Shown here: in pieces, positions 26,588-33,660 of the stretch
Numbering within the stretch: the stretch's first letter is position 1
How the letters are laid out: the number at the start of each line of letters is the position of its first letter
NCBI GenBank assembly: GCA_026710085.1
Contig: JAPORT010000093.1
Coordinates: 1 to 36,081, forward strand
Direction of reading: 5' to 3'
Source of the DNA: Flavobacteriaceae bacterium
GTDB lineage: Bacteria; Bacteroidota; Bacteroidia; Flavobacteriales; Flavobacteriaceae
Length of the DNA: 36,081 nucleotides
The notes under the pieces: model-generated
Databases searched by the model: none
The model's input: only the letters and a program-made list of their open reading frames with translations
Told to the model about the DNA's origin: nothing
Made by a program: the position numbers and the translations under genes

Positions 26588-26995
26588 GTGCAATCAGAAT
26601 TCACCCTAAAAAAAATCGCTTTAATCGCCCATGATAACAAAAAGCCCGATATGGTTTCATTTGTTACCAAGCGTTTAAAATTTTTTAATCATCCCAAAAT
26701 CAAAGTCGTCGCAACAGGAACCACAGCCTATCATTGTGAGCGTGCGGGCATCCGAAAGGTCGAAAAAGTAGCTTCTGGACCTTATGGAGGCGATGCAGAA
26801 ATAGCAGCCATGGTGACTCGAAATGAAATTTCAGTTGTTATTTTTATGCGGGATCCATTGGGAAAACATCCACATGATGTCGATATCAGCATGCTTATGA
26901 GAGTTTGTGATGTTCATGGAGTATCGTTGGCGACAAATTATGAAACAGCCAATTTGCTGATTGATTGGTATTCTCAAAATGTTCTTTCAAAATAG
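26588..26995 (+). CDS. mgsA: Methylglyoxal synthase
   Basis: MgsA converts dihydroxyacetone phosphate to methylglyoxal and phosphate, a bypass of lower glycolysis that relieves sugar-phosphate stress. The 135-residue protein starts at GTG 26588. It has the family blocks IALIAHDNKKPDMVSFV, ATGTTAYHCERAGI, SGPYGGDAEIAAMVTRNEI with the catalytic Asp, FMRDPLGKHPHDVDISMLMR with the second catalytic Asp/His region, and LATNYETANLLI. It stands alone between the tRNA and the groESL terminator. pgk elsewhere in the window serves the pathway that it bypasses. Confidence 0.95.
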   Translation: MQSEFTLKKIALIAHDNKKPDMVSFVTKRLKFFNHPKIKVVATGTTAYHCERAGIRKVEKVASGPYGGDAEIAAMVTRNEISVVIFMRDPLGKHPHDVDISMLMRVCDVHGVSLATNYETANLLIDWYSQNVLSK

Positions 26996-27066
26996 GAAAA
27001 GACCGTTTTATTTGTAAACCATAGCAGAATCTCCAAATCCAAAGATTTTTGAAAGATCGCGAGCCT

Positions 27067-27091
27067 CGTTTGTTATCAGATAAAACAAACG
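27067..27091. terminator. Hairpin after mgsA
   Basis: An 8-bp perfect inverted repeat CGTTTGTT/AACAAACG with a 9-base loop lies 72 bp past the mgsA stop. There is no T run after it on the plus strand, so intrinsic termination is uncertain. Confidence 0.3.
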
Positions 27092-27134
27092 TCATTCCGG
27101 GCATTCTAGAAGAGCATTGATTTCAATTTGTTGA

Positions 27135-27171
27135 CCAAAAACAAAAAAGAGCCCTACCAAGAGGACTCTTT
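27135..27171 (-). terminator. Rho-independent terminator of groEL
   Basis: On the minus strand a stem AAAGAGTCC/GGGCTCTTT (9 bp with one G-U pair) is followed by TTTTTTGTTTTT. In window coordinates the hairpin is 27146-27171 and the T tract about 27137-27148. It lies about 47 bp past the groEL stop and closes the long minus-strand series. Confidence 0.85.
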
Positions 27172-27217
27172 CTACCACGCCATCGCGAACCGCGAAATCT
27201 ATGAATTTAAAACAACG

Positions 27218-28855
27218 TTACATCATTCCAGGCATACCACCACCTCCCATTGGTGGAGCGGCAGCAGCGGGCTTATCTTCTTTGATGTCTGCTAAAGCAC
27301 ATTCTGTGGTGACAATCATTCCAGCCACTGAAGCTGCGTTTTCCAAAGCAACACGAGCCACTTTCTTAGGATCAATAATCCCAGCTTCTAACATATCGAC
27401 ATATTGACCATCTTTGGCATTATATCCATAATTTGCATCACCTTCTTCGACTTTAGAAACAACAACAGAGCCTTCAGCACCTGAATTTTCTACAATAGTT
27501 CGGAGAGGAGATTCTAATGCTCTTCGTACAATTTGAACACCAGTTTTCTCATCTTCAGTTTCAACCTTGATTTTATCGAGACTTGACTTAGCATTCAATA
27601 GTGCGACACCACCACCAGCAACAATTCCTTCTTCAATAGCAGCTCGAGTCGCATGCAATGCATCATTGACTCGATCTTTCTTTTCTTTCATTTCGACTTC
27701 AGAAGGAGCCCCCACATATAGGACGGCAACCCCACCAGACAATTTGGCAAGTCGCTCTTGTAGTTTTTCCTTATCATAATCCGATGTCGTGGTTTCAATC
27801 TGATTTTTGATTTCATTCACACGTCGGGTTATGGAGTCTTTATCTCCTAATCCACCAACAATGGTTGTGTTGTCTTTATCGATGGTCACTAAATCAGCTG
27901 TTCCCAACATATCAACGGTCGTATTTTCCAATTTATGACCTTGATCTTCAGAAATCACGGTTCCTCCAGTCAAAATGGCAATATCTTCCAACATTGCTTT
28001 TCGACGATCACCAAAACCTGGCGCTTTGACCGCTGCAATTTTTAAAACACCTCGAAGTTTATTAACTACTAAAGTTGCTAATGCTTCACCATCAACATCT
28101 TCAGCAATAATCAAAAGAGGAGATCCTGACTCCAACACATTATTTAGGATTGGAGTTAAATCTTTCATTGTTGATATTTTCTTATCAAACAAAAGGATTT
28201 TTGCTTTTTCCAAAGATGTGGTCATCTTTTCAGAGTCAGTCACAAAGTAGGGAGATAAATAACCTCGATCAAACTGCATTCCTTCGACAACATCCACGTA
28301 TGTATCCGAAACTTTTGCTTCATCAACCGTGATGACACCTTCTTGCCCCACTTTGTCAAATGCTTCAGTAATAATGGAACCAATAGCGGCATCATTATTG
28401 GCAGAAATACTCGCCACATTGTGAATCTTTTCAGAGGATCCGCCAACTTCCACTGCGGTTTCTCCTAAGTAATCCACGACTCGAGCGACGGCTTTATCAA
28501 TGCCCTTTTTAAGGTCCATTGGGTTCGCTCCAGCAGCAACATTTTTCAGTCCTTCTTTGACAATGCTCTGTGCAAGAATGGTTGCTGTGGTGGTTCCATC
28601 GCCAGCAATATCATTTGTTTTAGATGCTACTTCCTTGACCATCTGAGCACCCATATTTTCAAGGTTGTCTTCTAGTTCAATTTCTTTAGCAACGGTGACA
28701 CCATCTTTAGTGACTTGCGGTGCACCGAATGATTTACCAATAATTGCGTTTCGACCTTTAGGACCAAGGGTAACTTTTACCGCTTCAGCCAAGGCGTCAA
28801 CGCCTCGTTTTATGCCTTCTCTAGCTTCGACATCAAATACAATTTTTTTAGCCAT
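27218..28855 (-). CDS. groEL: 60-kDa chaperonin GroEL
   Basis: GroEL forms the double-ring folding chamber that works with GroES and ATP. The 545 residues match the standard length. The opening is [20 protein letters not shown], the nucleotide site has [13 protein letters not shown] and [12 protein letters not shown], and the apical/intermediate part includes [17 protein letters not shown]. The C-terminus ends in the usual Gly/Met-rich tail ([10 protein letters not shown]). It is 11 bp downstream of groES and followed by a strong terminator. Confidence 0.99.
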   Translation of the reverse strand: MAKKIVFDVEAREGIKRGVDALAEAVKVTLGPKGRNAIIGKSFGAPQVTKDGVTVAKEIELEDNLENMGAQMVKEVASKTNDIAGDGTTTATILAQSIVKEGLKNVAAGANPMDLKKGIDKAVARVVDYLGETAVEVGGSSEKIHNVASISANNDAAIGSIITEAFDKVGQEGVITVDEAKVSDTYVDVVEGMQFDRGYLSPYFVTDSEKMTTSLEKAKILLFDKKISTMKDLTPILNNVLESGSPLLIIAEDVDGEALATLVVNKLRGVLKIAAVKAPGFGDRRKAMLEDIAILTGGTVISEDQGHKLENTTVDMLGTADLVTIDKDNTTIVGGLGDKDSITRRVNEIKNQIETTTSDYDKEKLQERLAKLSGGVAVLYVGAPSEVEMKEKKDRVNDALHATRAAIEEGIVAGGGVALLNAKSSLDKIKVETEDEKTGVQIVRRALESPLRTIVENSGAEGSVVVSKVEEGDANYGYNAKDGQYVDMLEAGIIDPKKVARVALENAASVAGMIVTTECALADIKEDKPAAAAPPMGGGGMPGMM

Positions 28856-28866
28856 TTTTAAAAAAT

Positions 28867-29151
28867 TTAAAGATTAACAATTGCGAGTATATCGCTTTCT
28901 TTCATGATAAGATAATCAACCCCATTGTCAGGTAATGTTGTACCAGAATAACTCGAATAAGCAACAGTCTGTCCCACTTTGACAGTGATGGGATTTTCTT
29001 TGGTTCCAGGTCCTACTGCAACAACAGTACCTCTGTGTGGCTTTTCTTTAGCCGTATCAGGAATGATTAATCCTGATGCTGTTTTCTCCTCAGCAGCAGC
29101 CGGTTCAATGAGAACTCTGTCCGCTAGAGGTGTGATGCTTAATTTACTCAT
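28867..29151 (-). CDS. groES: 10-kDa co-chaperonin GroES
   Basis: GroES caps the GroEL chamber. I choose the ATG at 29151 ([20 protein letters not shown]), giving about 94 residues as expected. The frame extends 32 codons further upstream to 29247, but that part ([16 protein letters not shown]) is unlike GroES and covers the probable promoter. The mobile loop is [20 protein letters not shown], and the C-terminal strand ends [14 protein letters not shown]. It is first of the groES-groEL pair. Confidence 0.97.
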   Translation of the reverse strand: MSKLSITPLADRVLIEPAAAEEKTASGLIIPDTAKEKPHRGTVVAVGPGTKENPITVKVGQTVAYSSYSGTTLPDNGVDYLIMKESDILAIVNL

Positions 29152-29224
29152 AATTATGTTCAGTTTAAAATTAAATAACGTAGAATCATTTTCAGAAATT
29201 ATGCCAATAGGCGATTTCACCCTA

Positions 29225-29255
29225 AATGACACCTTACGCGGTGACATTGTGTCAT
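29225..29255. promoter_or_regulatory. Overlapping inverted repeats upstream of groES
   Basis: Two palindromic pairings share arms. ATGACAC (29226-29232) is the exact reverse complement of GTGTCAT (29249-29255). AATGACACC (29225-29233) pairs with GGTGACATT (29240-29248) at 8 of 9 positions. The core TGACA/TGTCA thus occurs three times in 31 bp. It lies about 75-105 bp upstream of the groES ATG, between secG and groES, where a heat-shock operator could be. The classical CIRCE sequence (TTAGCACTC-N9-GAGTGCTAA) is not present. The role is inferred. Confidence 0.35.
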
Positions 29256-29275
29256 AAAACAGAGATCATTCAAGA

Positions 29276-29647
29276 TTACTCTTGAGTTGGTGGCGGTAAT
29301 TCTTCGGGAAGTTCGGGTAAATCTTCGACTGGAGCTGGCTCTTGTTCTGGTAGGGTTTCGGGAATCACTTCTTCAACAGGTATGGTATCGTCTAAAAGAA
29401 TCGAATCGACATTTCCTTGTCGAGTTAAAGTGACATTAGACATCAAGATCAGCACCAACAAGAAAATGGAGAGAACCCAGGTACTGCGGTCTAAAAAATC
29501 AGTGGTTTTTTGGACGCCTCCCAATTGCTGAGCCCCCGCACCACCAAAAGCTGAAGATAATCCCCCACCCTTGGGATTTTGGACCATAATCACCAAAATC
29601 AACAAAAAACAGACAAGAACGATAAGCACAATGAAAATGGTAAACAT
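29276..29647 (-). CDS. secG: Protein translocase subunit SecG
   Basis: SecG is an auxiliary subunit of the SecYEG channel. The 123-residue protein has a first membrane helix (FTIFIVLIVLVCFLLILVIM), then the conserved cytosolic loop VQNPKGGGLSSAFGGAGAQQ, and a second helix (TWVLSIFLLVLILMSNVTL). A long acidic, proline-rich tail (ending PEELPPPTQE) follows and is typical of Bacteroidota SecG. It is 11 bp downstream of the small helical gene in the miaB series. Confidence 0.95.
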   Translation of the reverse strand: MFTIFIVLIVLVCFLLILVIMVQNPKGGGLSSAFGGAGAQQLGGVQKTTDFLDRSTWVLSIFLLVLILMSNVTLTRQGNVDSILLDDTIPVEEVIPETLPEQEPAPVEDLPELPEELPPPTQE

Positions 29648-29658
29648 TTATTAGGAAA

Positions 29659-30219
29659 TTATGAATGAAGGTGCGATTCCTTTTGTTGCTTTTGAACTTC
29701 TTTGATTCGGGTTGCAAAATAATCACTTTTTTTGGAATCTGTAGACTTTAGAAAGGTCAGTACTTCAAGAGCTTTTTGATATTGATGTTGTTTTAAATAG
29801 AGTTCAGCTAGAGTTTCTGTAAAAACTTCATTGGACTGCAGCAGTCGTTTTTTAGATAAATCAGATTTGCCATAAACCGAAGAATTTGGATTCGGTCGAA
29901 TCACTTTATCTGTATCAGAGATGTTGATTAATTCATCAATCGGTTTTGATTTTGCGGATTCTTTTTTGGACTCAGTCGATTTGTTATCTTGATTCAAGTC
30001 TTTTTCTAACCAGGCTTTCAGCAATCTTCTCTGGTAGGTATTGACAGCCACTTGAGATAAGTGTTTTTGGTTGGTAGACCTCGTCTTGTTAAATTGAAGA
30101 AGGAACAAACGAGCTAAATGGAAATAGGGATGTTTTGTCGTTATGGACTCTAATGTTGATTGAATTTGTTTTTCACTGAGATTTTCAAATCCAAAAATCG
30201 ATTTCAATTGTTCTACCAT
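29659..30219 (-). CDS. TPR-like hypothetical protein in the lptE-secG interval
   Basis: This 186-residue cytoplasmic protein has no signal peptide. An N-terminal helical region (SEKQIQSTLESITTKHPYFH) is followed by a basic, Lys/Ser-rich middle (ESKKESAKSKPIDELI). A C-terminal pair of helices (TLAELYLKQHQYQKALEVLT) fits one tetratricopeptide repeat. A protein of this kind between lptE and secG is a recurrent Bacteroidota arrangement, but its role is not established. Its ATG overlaps the lptE stop by 7 bp (AAATGGTAG), so the two are translationally coupled. It could be a scaffold for envelope assembly, which is a guess from context. Confidence 0.7.
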   Translation of the reverse strand: MVEQLKSIFGFENLSEKQIQSTLESITTKHPYFHLARLFLLQFNKTRSTNQKHLSQVAVNTYQRRLLKAWLEKDLNQDNKSTESKKESAKSKPIDELINISDTDKVIRPNPNSSVYGKSDLSKKRLLQSNEVFTETLAELYLKQHQYQKALEVLTFLKSTDSKKSDYFATRIKEVQKQQKESHLHS

Positions 30220-30746
30220 TTGGCAAGCGTATCATTAAAAATATCTTGTGTGATTCGTTCAAAAATCACTTCATGGGCTTCGTCTCGGACATCAAAAACT
30301 TGCAATTCTGCCGGATAATCATAATGGAATTGATAAGAGCGTTCAAAATCATCCTCTTCATTTTTCGTGTTGATAAATCGAAAATCAATCCGCATTTTCA
30401 ATCGATTCTGGGATGCGGTAATTTCAGCAGTCGCTGACATCGGTGTCACGCTATATTCGACAATTTCCCCTTGATAAATCAAATCGCCATTTCTCGTTAC
30501 AAGATCAAGTGTTGATTGGTTATTGATTAAGTCTTGAAGAGCAACTGTAAAATCTTGATCTAAGCCGGGTTCCACGGTTGATCCAGGTCGATTTCCCGCT
30601 TGATTTTCAAAAAAATCCACTTGAAAGGTGCTCGTTCCTGGTGGAATCGAAGCTCCAGTAAAACTATAAATACCACAGGTCACAGTAATCCCCCCTAATA
30701 GAAAACAGAAGAGCAACGGAACTGCTTTAATCAAGAACTTCATCAT
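30213..30746 (-). CDS. lptE: LPS assembly lipoprotein LptE
   Basis: LptE plugs the outer-membrane LPS translocon LptD. The 177-residue protein has a signal sequence (MMKFLIKAVPLLFCFLLGGI) and a lipobox cysteine (VTCGIYSFTGASIP). The Bacteroidota LptE core follows: STFQVDFFENQAGNRP, a central LINNQSTLDLV, and GEIVEYSVTPMSATAE. It overlaps the upstream sigma-54 activator by 20 bp and the downstream gene by 7 bp. lptD is not in the window. Confidence 0.88.
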   Translation of the reverse strand: MMKFLIKAVPLLFCFLLGGITVTCGIYSFTGASIPPGTSTFQVDFFENQAGNRPGSTVEPGLDQDFTVALQDLINNQSTLDLVTRNGDLIYQGEIVEYSVTPMSATAEITASQNRLKMRIDFRFINTKNEEDDFERSYQFHYDYPAELQVFDVRDEAHEVIFERITQDIFNDTLAKW

Positions 30747-32001
30747 TACTCAAATTATAACTTTTAATCTTTCGGTAGAGTGTTCGTTCGGAAATGCCGA
30801 GTTCTTTAGCGGCCAACCGACGTTTTCCTTTACTTCGAGAAAGGGCACTTTTAATCATTTCAATTTCCTTTTCTTGGAGGGATTGAGGGTGGTCTTCTAA
30901 TTCTTCGACAAACCGATAATCATTTTGATCCGAATCAATGGTTTCGATTTTCTTTTCATTGGGGTATGAGATTTTTTCTGATTCAGAGAGTTCCACTTTT
31001 TCACTAGATTCTTTTCCAAAAAGTCGTTTGACAATGGAATCTTTAGAATCTAGTTTGAGAGCAGAATCTTTTTGGTTCAAAATTTCCAAAACCAAATCTC
31101 TAAGATCATTAAGCTCTCGTTTCATATCAAATAAGAGCTTGTACAAGACCTCTCGATCATTTAAAAGTGAATCTTCTGAACTGTCTTTTGAAACCACCAT
31201 GGGTAGTCGAGAATTTAGATTGGGCGAAAGCTTGAGAATGGTTTGTTCTGAAATCTGTGGATCCATTTCAAGAATAGAAAGCCGTTCAACGATACTTCTG
31301 AGTTCTCGAATGTTTCCTTTCCAACGGCAATTCAGCACGAATTTCTTACCGGTTTCATCCAGTTGTATGTTGGGACGACGGTATTTAGTGCCAAATTCAG
31401 ATGCAAACTTTCGAAAGAGCAATAAAATATCATTCCCCCGTTCTCTTAAGGGCGGTAGAAAAATCTGGACACTACACAATCGATAATACAAATCTTCTCG
31501 AAATTTTTTGGTATCAAGTGCTTTTTGAATATCAACATTGGTGGCGGCAATGATGCGCACATCAGTTTTTTGGACCTTGGAAGAACCGACACGGATGAAC
31601 TCACCAGATTCCAAGACCCTCAATAGTCGCACTTGAGTCGATAGGGGTAATTCACCCACTTCATCAAGAAATAAGGTTCCTTTATCGGCTTTTTCAAAGT
31701 GACCAGCTCGAGCTTGTATGGCACCAGTAAAGGCTCCTTTTTCATGACCAAATAATTCACTATCAATGGTCCCTTCAGGAATGGCTCCACAGTTTAATGC
31801 AAAATAGTTAGCATGTTTTCGATGGGAATATTGATGAATTATTTTTGGGATGCTTTCTTTTCCAACACCACTTTCTCCAATGATGAGAGCCGAAATATCA
31901 GAAGCAGCAATTTTATAAGCCGTTTCAATCGCCGTAATCAATCGCGGATCATTCCCAATGATTTCGAAGCGTTGTTTGATGTTTTGAATCGGAATGTTCA
32001 T
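30727..32001 (-). CDS. Sigma-54-dependent transcriptional activator lacking a receiver domain
   Basis: This 424-residue AAA+ enhancer-binding protein remodels sigma-54 RNA polymerase to open promoters. It begins almost at once with the AAA+ core: FEIIGNDPRLITAIETAYKI, Walker A GESGVGKE, the sigma-54 contact loop GAFTGA (in GHEKGAFTGAIQ), Walker B TLFLDEVGEL, and RLCSVQIFLPPLRERGNDIL. A charged, Ser/Lys/Glu-rich linker of about 100 residues follows. The C-terminal Fis-type helix-turn-helix is KRRLAAKELGISERTLYRKI. The missing N-terminal sensor means its activity is set by a partner or by level. It lies 6 bp after miaB and overlaps lptE by 20 bp. Its targets cannot be read here. Confidence 0.93.
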   Translation of the reverse strand: MNIPIQNIKQRFEIIGNDPRLITAIETAYKIAASDISALIIGESGVGKESIPKIIHQYSHRKHANYFALNCGAIPEGTIDSELFGHEKGAFTGAIQARAGHFEKADKGTLFLDEVGELPLSTQVRLLRVLESGEFIRVGSSKVQKTDVRIIAATNVDIQKALDTKKFREDLYYRLCSVQIFLPPLRERGNDILLLFRKFASEFGTKYRRPNIQLDETGKKFVLNCRWKGNIRELRSIVERLSILEMDPQISEQTILKLSPNLNSRLPMVVSKDSSEDSLLNDREVLYKLLFDMKRELNDLRDLVLEILNQKDSALKLDSKDSIVKRLFGKESSEKVELSESEKISYPNEKKIETIDSDQNDYRFVEELEDHPQSLQEKEIEMIKSALSRSKGKRRLAAKELGISERTLYRKIKSYNLSNDEVLD

Positions 32002-32007
32002 TACTTT

Positions 32008-33489
32008 CTAAAGGACTTTTGCATATTCTAGTTCGACGCCTAATAATGTGGTTGGCGTGACCTTTTCAATTTTAATGTCCACCAAATCACCAACTTTTTG
32101 ATTCTCTTTTGGAAAGACAACGACCGTATTTTGTGATGTTCGGCCACTCCAATAGTGGTTTGATTTTTTTGAGGTTTTTTCGATGAGTACCTGGCACGTT
32201 TTTCCAATCATTTGCTGGGTTCGATAATGGCTGTGTTTTTGCTGAAGTTCAATAATTTCATTGAGTCTTCTTTTCTTTTCTTCCAATGGTATGTCATCTT
32301 TTAGTTTTCTTGCTGCCATGGTATTGGGACGCTCGGAATAGACAAACATAAAACCATAATCATATTTTACATGATCCATCAATGTCAAGGTATCTCGATG
32401 GTCTTGTAACGTTTCGGTCGGGAAACCACTAATCATATCATGAGAAATACTGCAGTTGGGAATCACGGAACGAATCGAATCAATCAATTGGAGATATTCC
32501 TCTCGAGTATGTTGTCGATTCATCAGTTTTAAAATGCGATTGCTTCCGGATTGAACCGGGAGATGAATGTGCTTGCAAATGTTCTCATATTCAGCAATCG
32601 TGTACAGCACATCCAATGACATATCTTGAGGGTTGGATGTGGTAAAACGAATTCGGAGATGGGGAAAAGTCTTCGCCACCAAAGACAATAATTGATCAAA
32701 GGAAATGGATGTTTTCTTTTGTATTGGTTTTGCTTTATGAAAGTCTTTTTTCAGTCCCCCTCCATACCAGATATAGCTATCAACATTTTGACCTAGTAAG
32801 GTAATTTCTTTATATCCTTGATTAGCAAGAGATTCAATTTCTGAAAGAATACTTTGGGGTTGTCGACTCCGTTCTCTCCCTCTGGTAAATGGGACAACAC
32901 AAAAGGTGCACATATTGTCACAACCTCTTGTAATCGAAACAAAAGCACTCACCCCATTTGAATTCAACCGAACGGGAGCGATATCTCCATAAGTTTCTTC
33001 TTTGGAAAGTAGCACATTAACCGCTTCTCGATGGTTTTCCACTTCATGCAAAAGATGAGGCAAATCCCTGTAGGCATCGGGGCCAACCACTAAATCAACT
33101 ATTTTCTCTTCTTCCAAAAACTGATGTTTTAATCGCTCGGCCATGCACCCAAGGACGCCAACTTTCAGTTGAGGGTTTTGCTTTTGATAAAAGTTTAATG
33201 CCGAAAGGCGATTTCTGATTCGTAGTTCTGCTTTTTCCCTGATGGAACAGGTATTTAAGAGAATCAAATCAGCCTCATGAGGTTGTTCACACATCCGATA
33301 CCCTGATTTTTGGAGGACTGAAGCCACAACCTCCGAATCAGCAAAATTCATTTGACAACCATAAGTTTCGATGTAAGCAGACTTCATCTTCTTGTTTTGC
33401 TCGATTGGAGACTCTATCACTTCCGAAGTGCCATTCAAACTTTTTTGGACGGGATGATCATTTGAGTTCTGAAACATCGTATTATTCAT
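32008..33489 (-). CDS. miaB: tRNA-2-methylthio-N6-isopentenyladenosine synthase MiaB
   Basis: MiaB is a radical-SAM methylthiotransferase that adds the 2-methylthio group to i6A37 of tRNAs reading UNN codons. The 493 residues include an N-terminal MTTase domain (IETYGCQMNFADSEVVASVL, LLNTCSIREKAE, VGVLGCMAER) with its three cysteines. The radical-SAM cluster is GCDNMCTFCVVPFTRGRERS. A TRAM domain is at the end (GKTCQVLIEKTSKKSNHYWS). About 35 residues precede the domain and look unstructured. It heads the series that runs to groEL. Confidence 0.97.
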   Translation of the reverse strand: MNNTMFQNSNDHPVQKSLNGTSEVIESPIEQNKKMKSAYIETYGCQMNFADSEVVASVLQKSGYRMCEQPHEADLILLNTCSIREKAELRIRNRLSALNFYQKQNPQLKVGVLGCMAERLKHQFLEEEKIVDLVVGPDAYRDLPHLLHEVENHREAVNVLLSKEETYGDIAPVRLNSNGVSAFVSITRGCDNMCTFCVVPFTRGRERSRQPQSILSEIESLANQGYKEITLLGQNVDSYIWYGGGLKKDFHKAKPIQKKTSISFDQLLSLVAKTFPHLRIRFTTSNPQDMSLDVLYTIAEYENICKHIHLPVQSGSNRILKLMNRQHTREEYLQLIDSIRSVIPNCSISHDMISGFPTETLQDHRDTLTLMDHVKYDYGFMFVYSERPNTMAARKLKDDIPLEEKKRRLNEIIELQQKHSHYRTQQMIGKTCQVLIEKTSKKSNHYWSGRTSQNTVVVFPKENQKVGDLVDIKIEKVTPTTLLGVELEYAKVL

Positions 33490-33660
33490 AAAATATAACC
33501 ATGAAGATCCTATGTGTTTGAATCCTTTTCGCTATCCGAGGTTTTCAAGAATGCAAATTTAATCATCCACACTAAAAAACCGACAATTTGTCAGTAGAAA
33601 ATAAAGACATCCATCATCAAGGTCTAATCAGAGGATGTATTCCTAGGTGATGATGTTGAT
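33490..33660. other. Spacer between res and miaB with crossing inverted repeats
   Basis: This spacer must hold the miaB promoter and the res terminator. ACATCC (33607-33612) pairs with GGATGT (33633-33638), while CATCATCA (33612-33619) pairs with TGATGATG (33648-33655). The arms interleave, so the two helices would form a pseudoknot or exclude each other. They lie 6 to 54 bp past the res stop. Confidence 0.35.
33574..33594 (-). terminator. Rho-independent terminator of res
   Basis: On the minus strand a 6-bp stem CTGACA/TGTCGG (one G-U pair) with loop AAT is followed at once by TTTTTT. In window coordinates the hairpin is 33580-33594 and the T run 33574-33579. It sits 67 bp past the res stop codon. 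Confidence 0.75.

Noticed and set aside
29152-29247. Longer GroES start adding 32 residues
   Set aside because: The extra residues do not fit GroES, and the internal ATG 29151 gives the standard length.
30938-31486. 182-codon plus-strand frame opposite the sigma-54 activator
   Set aside because: It is a Ser-rich antisense shadow of a gene with clear AAA+ motifs.
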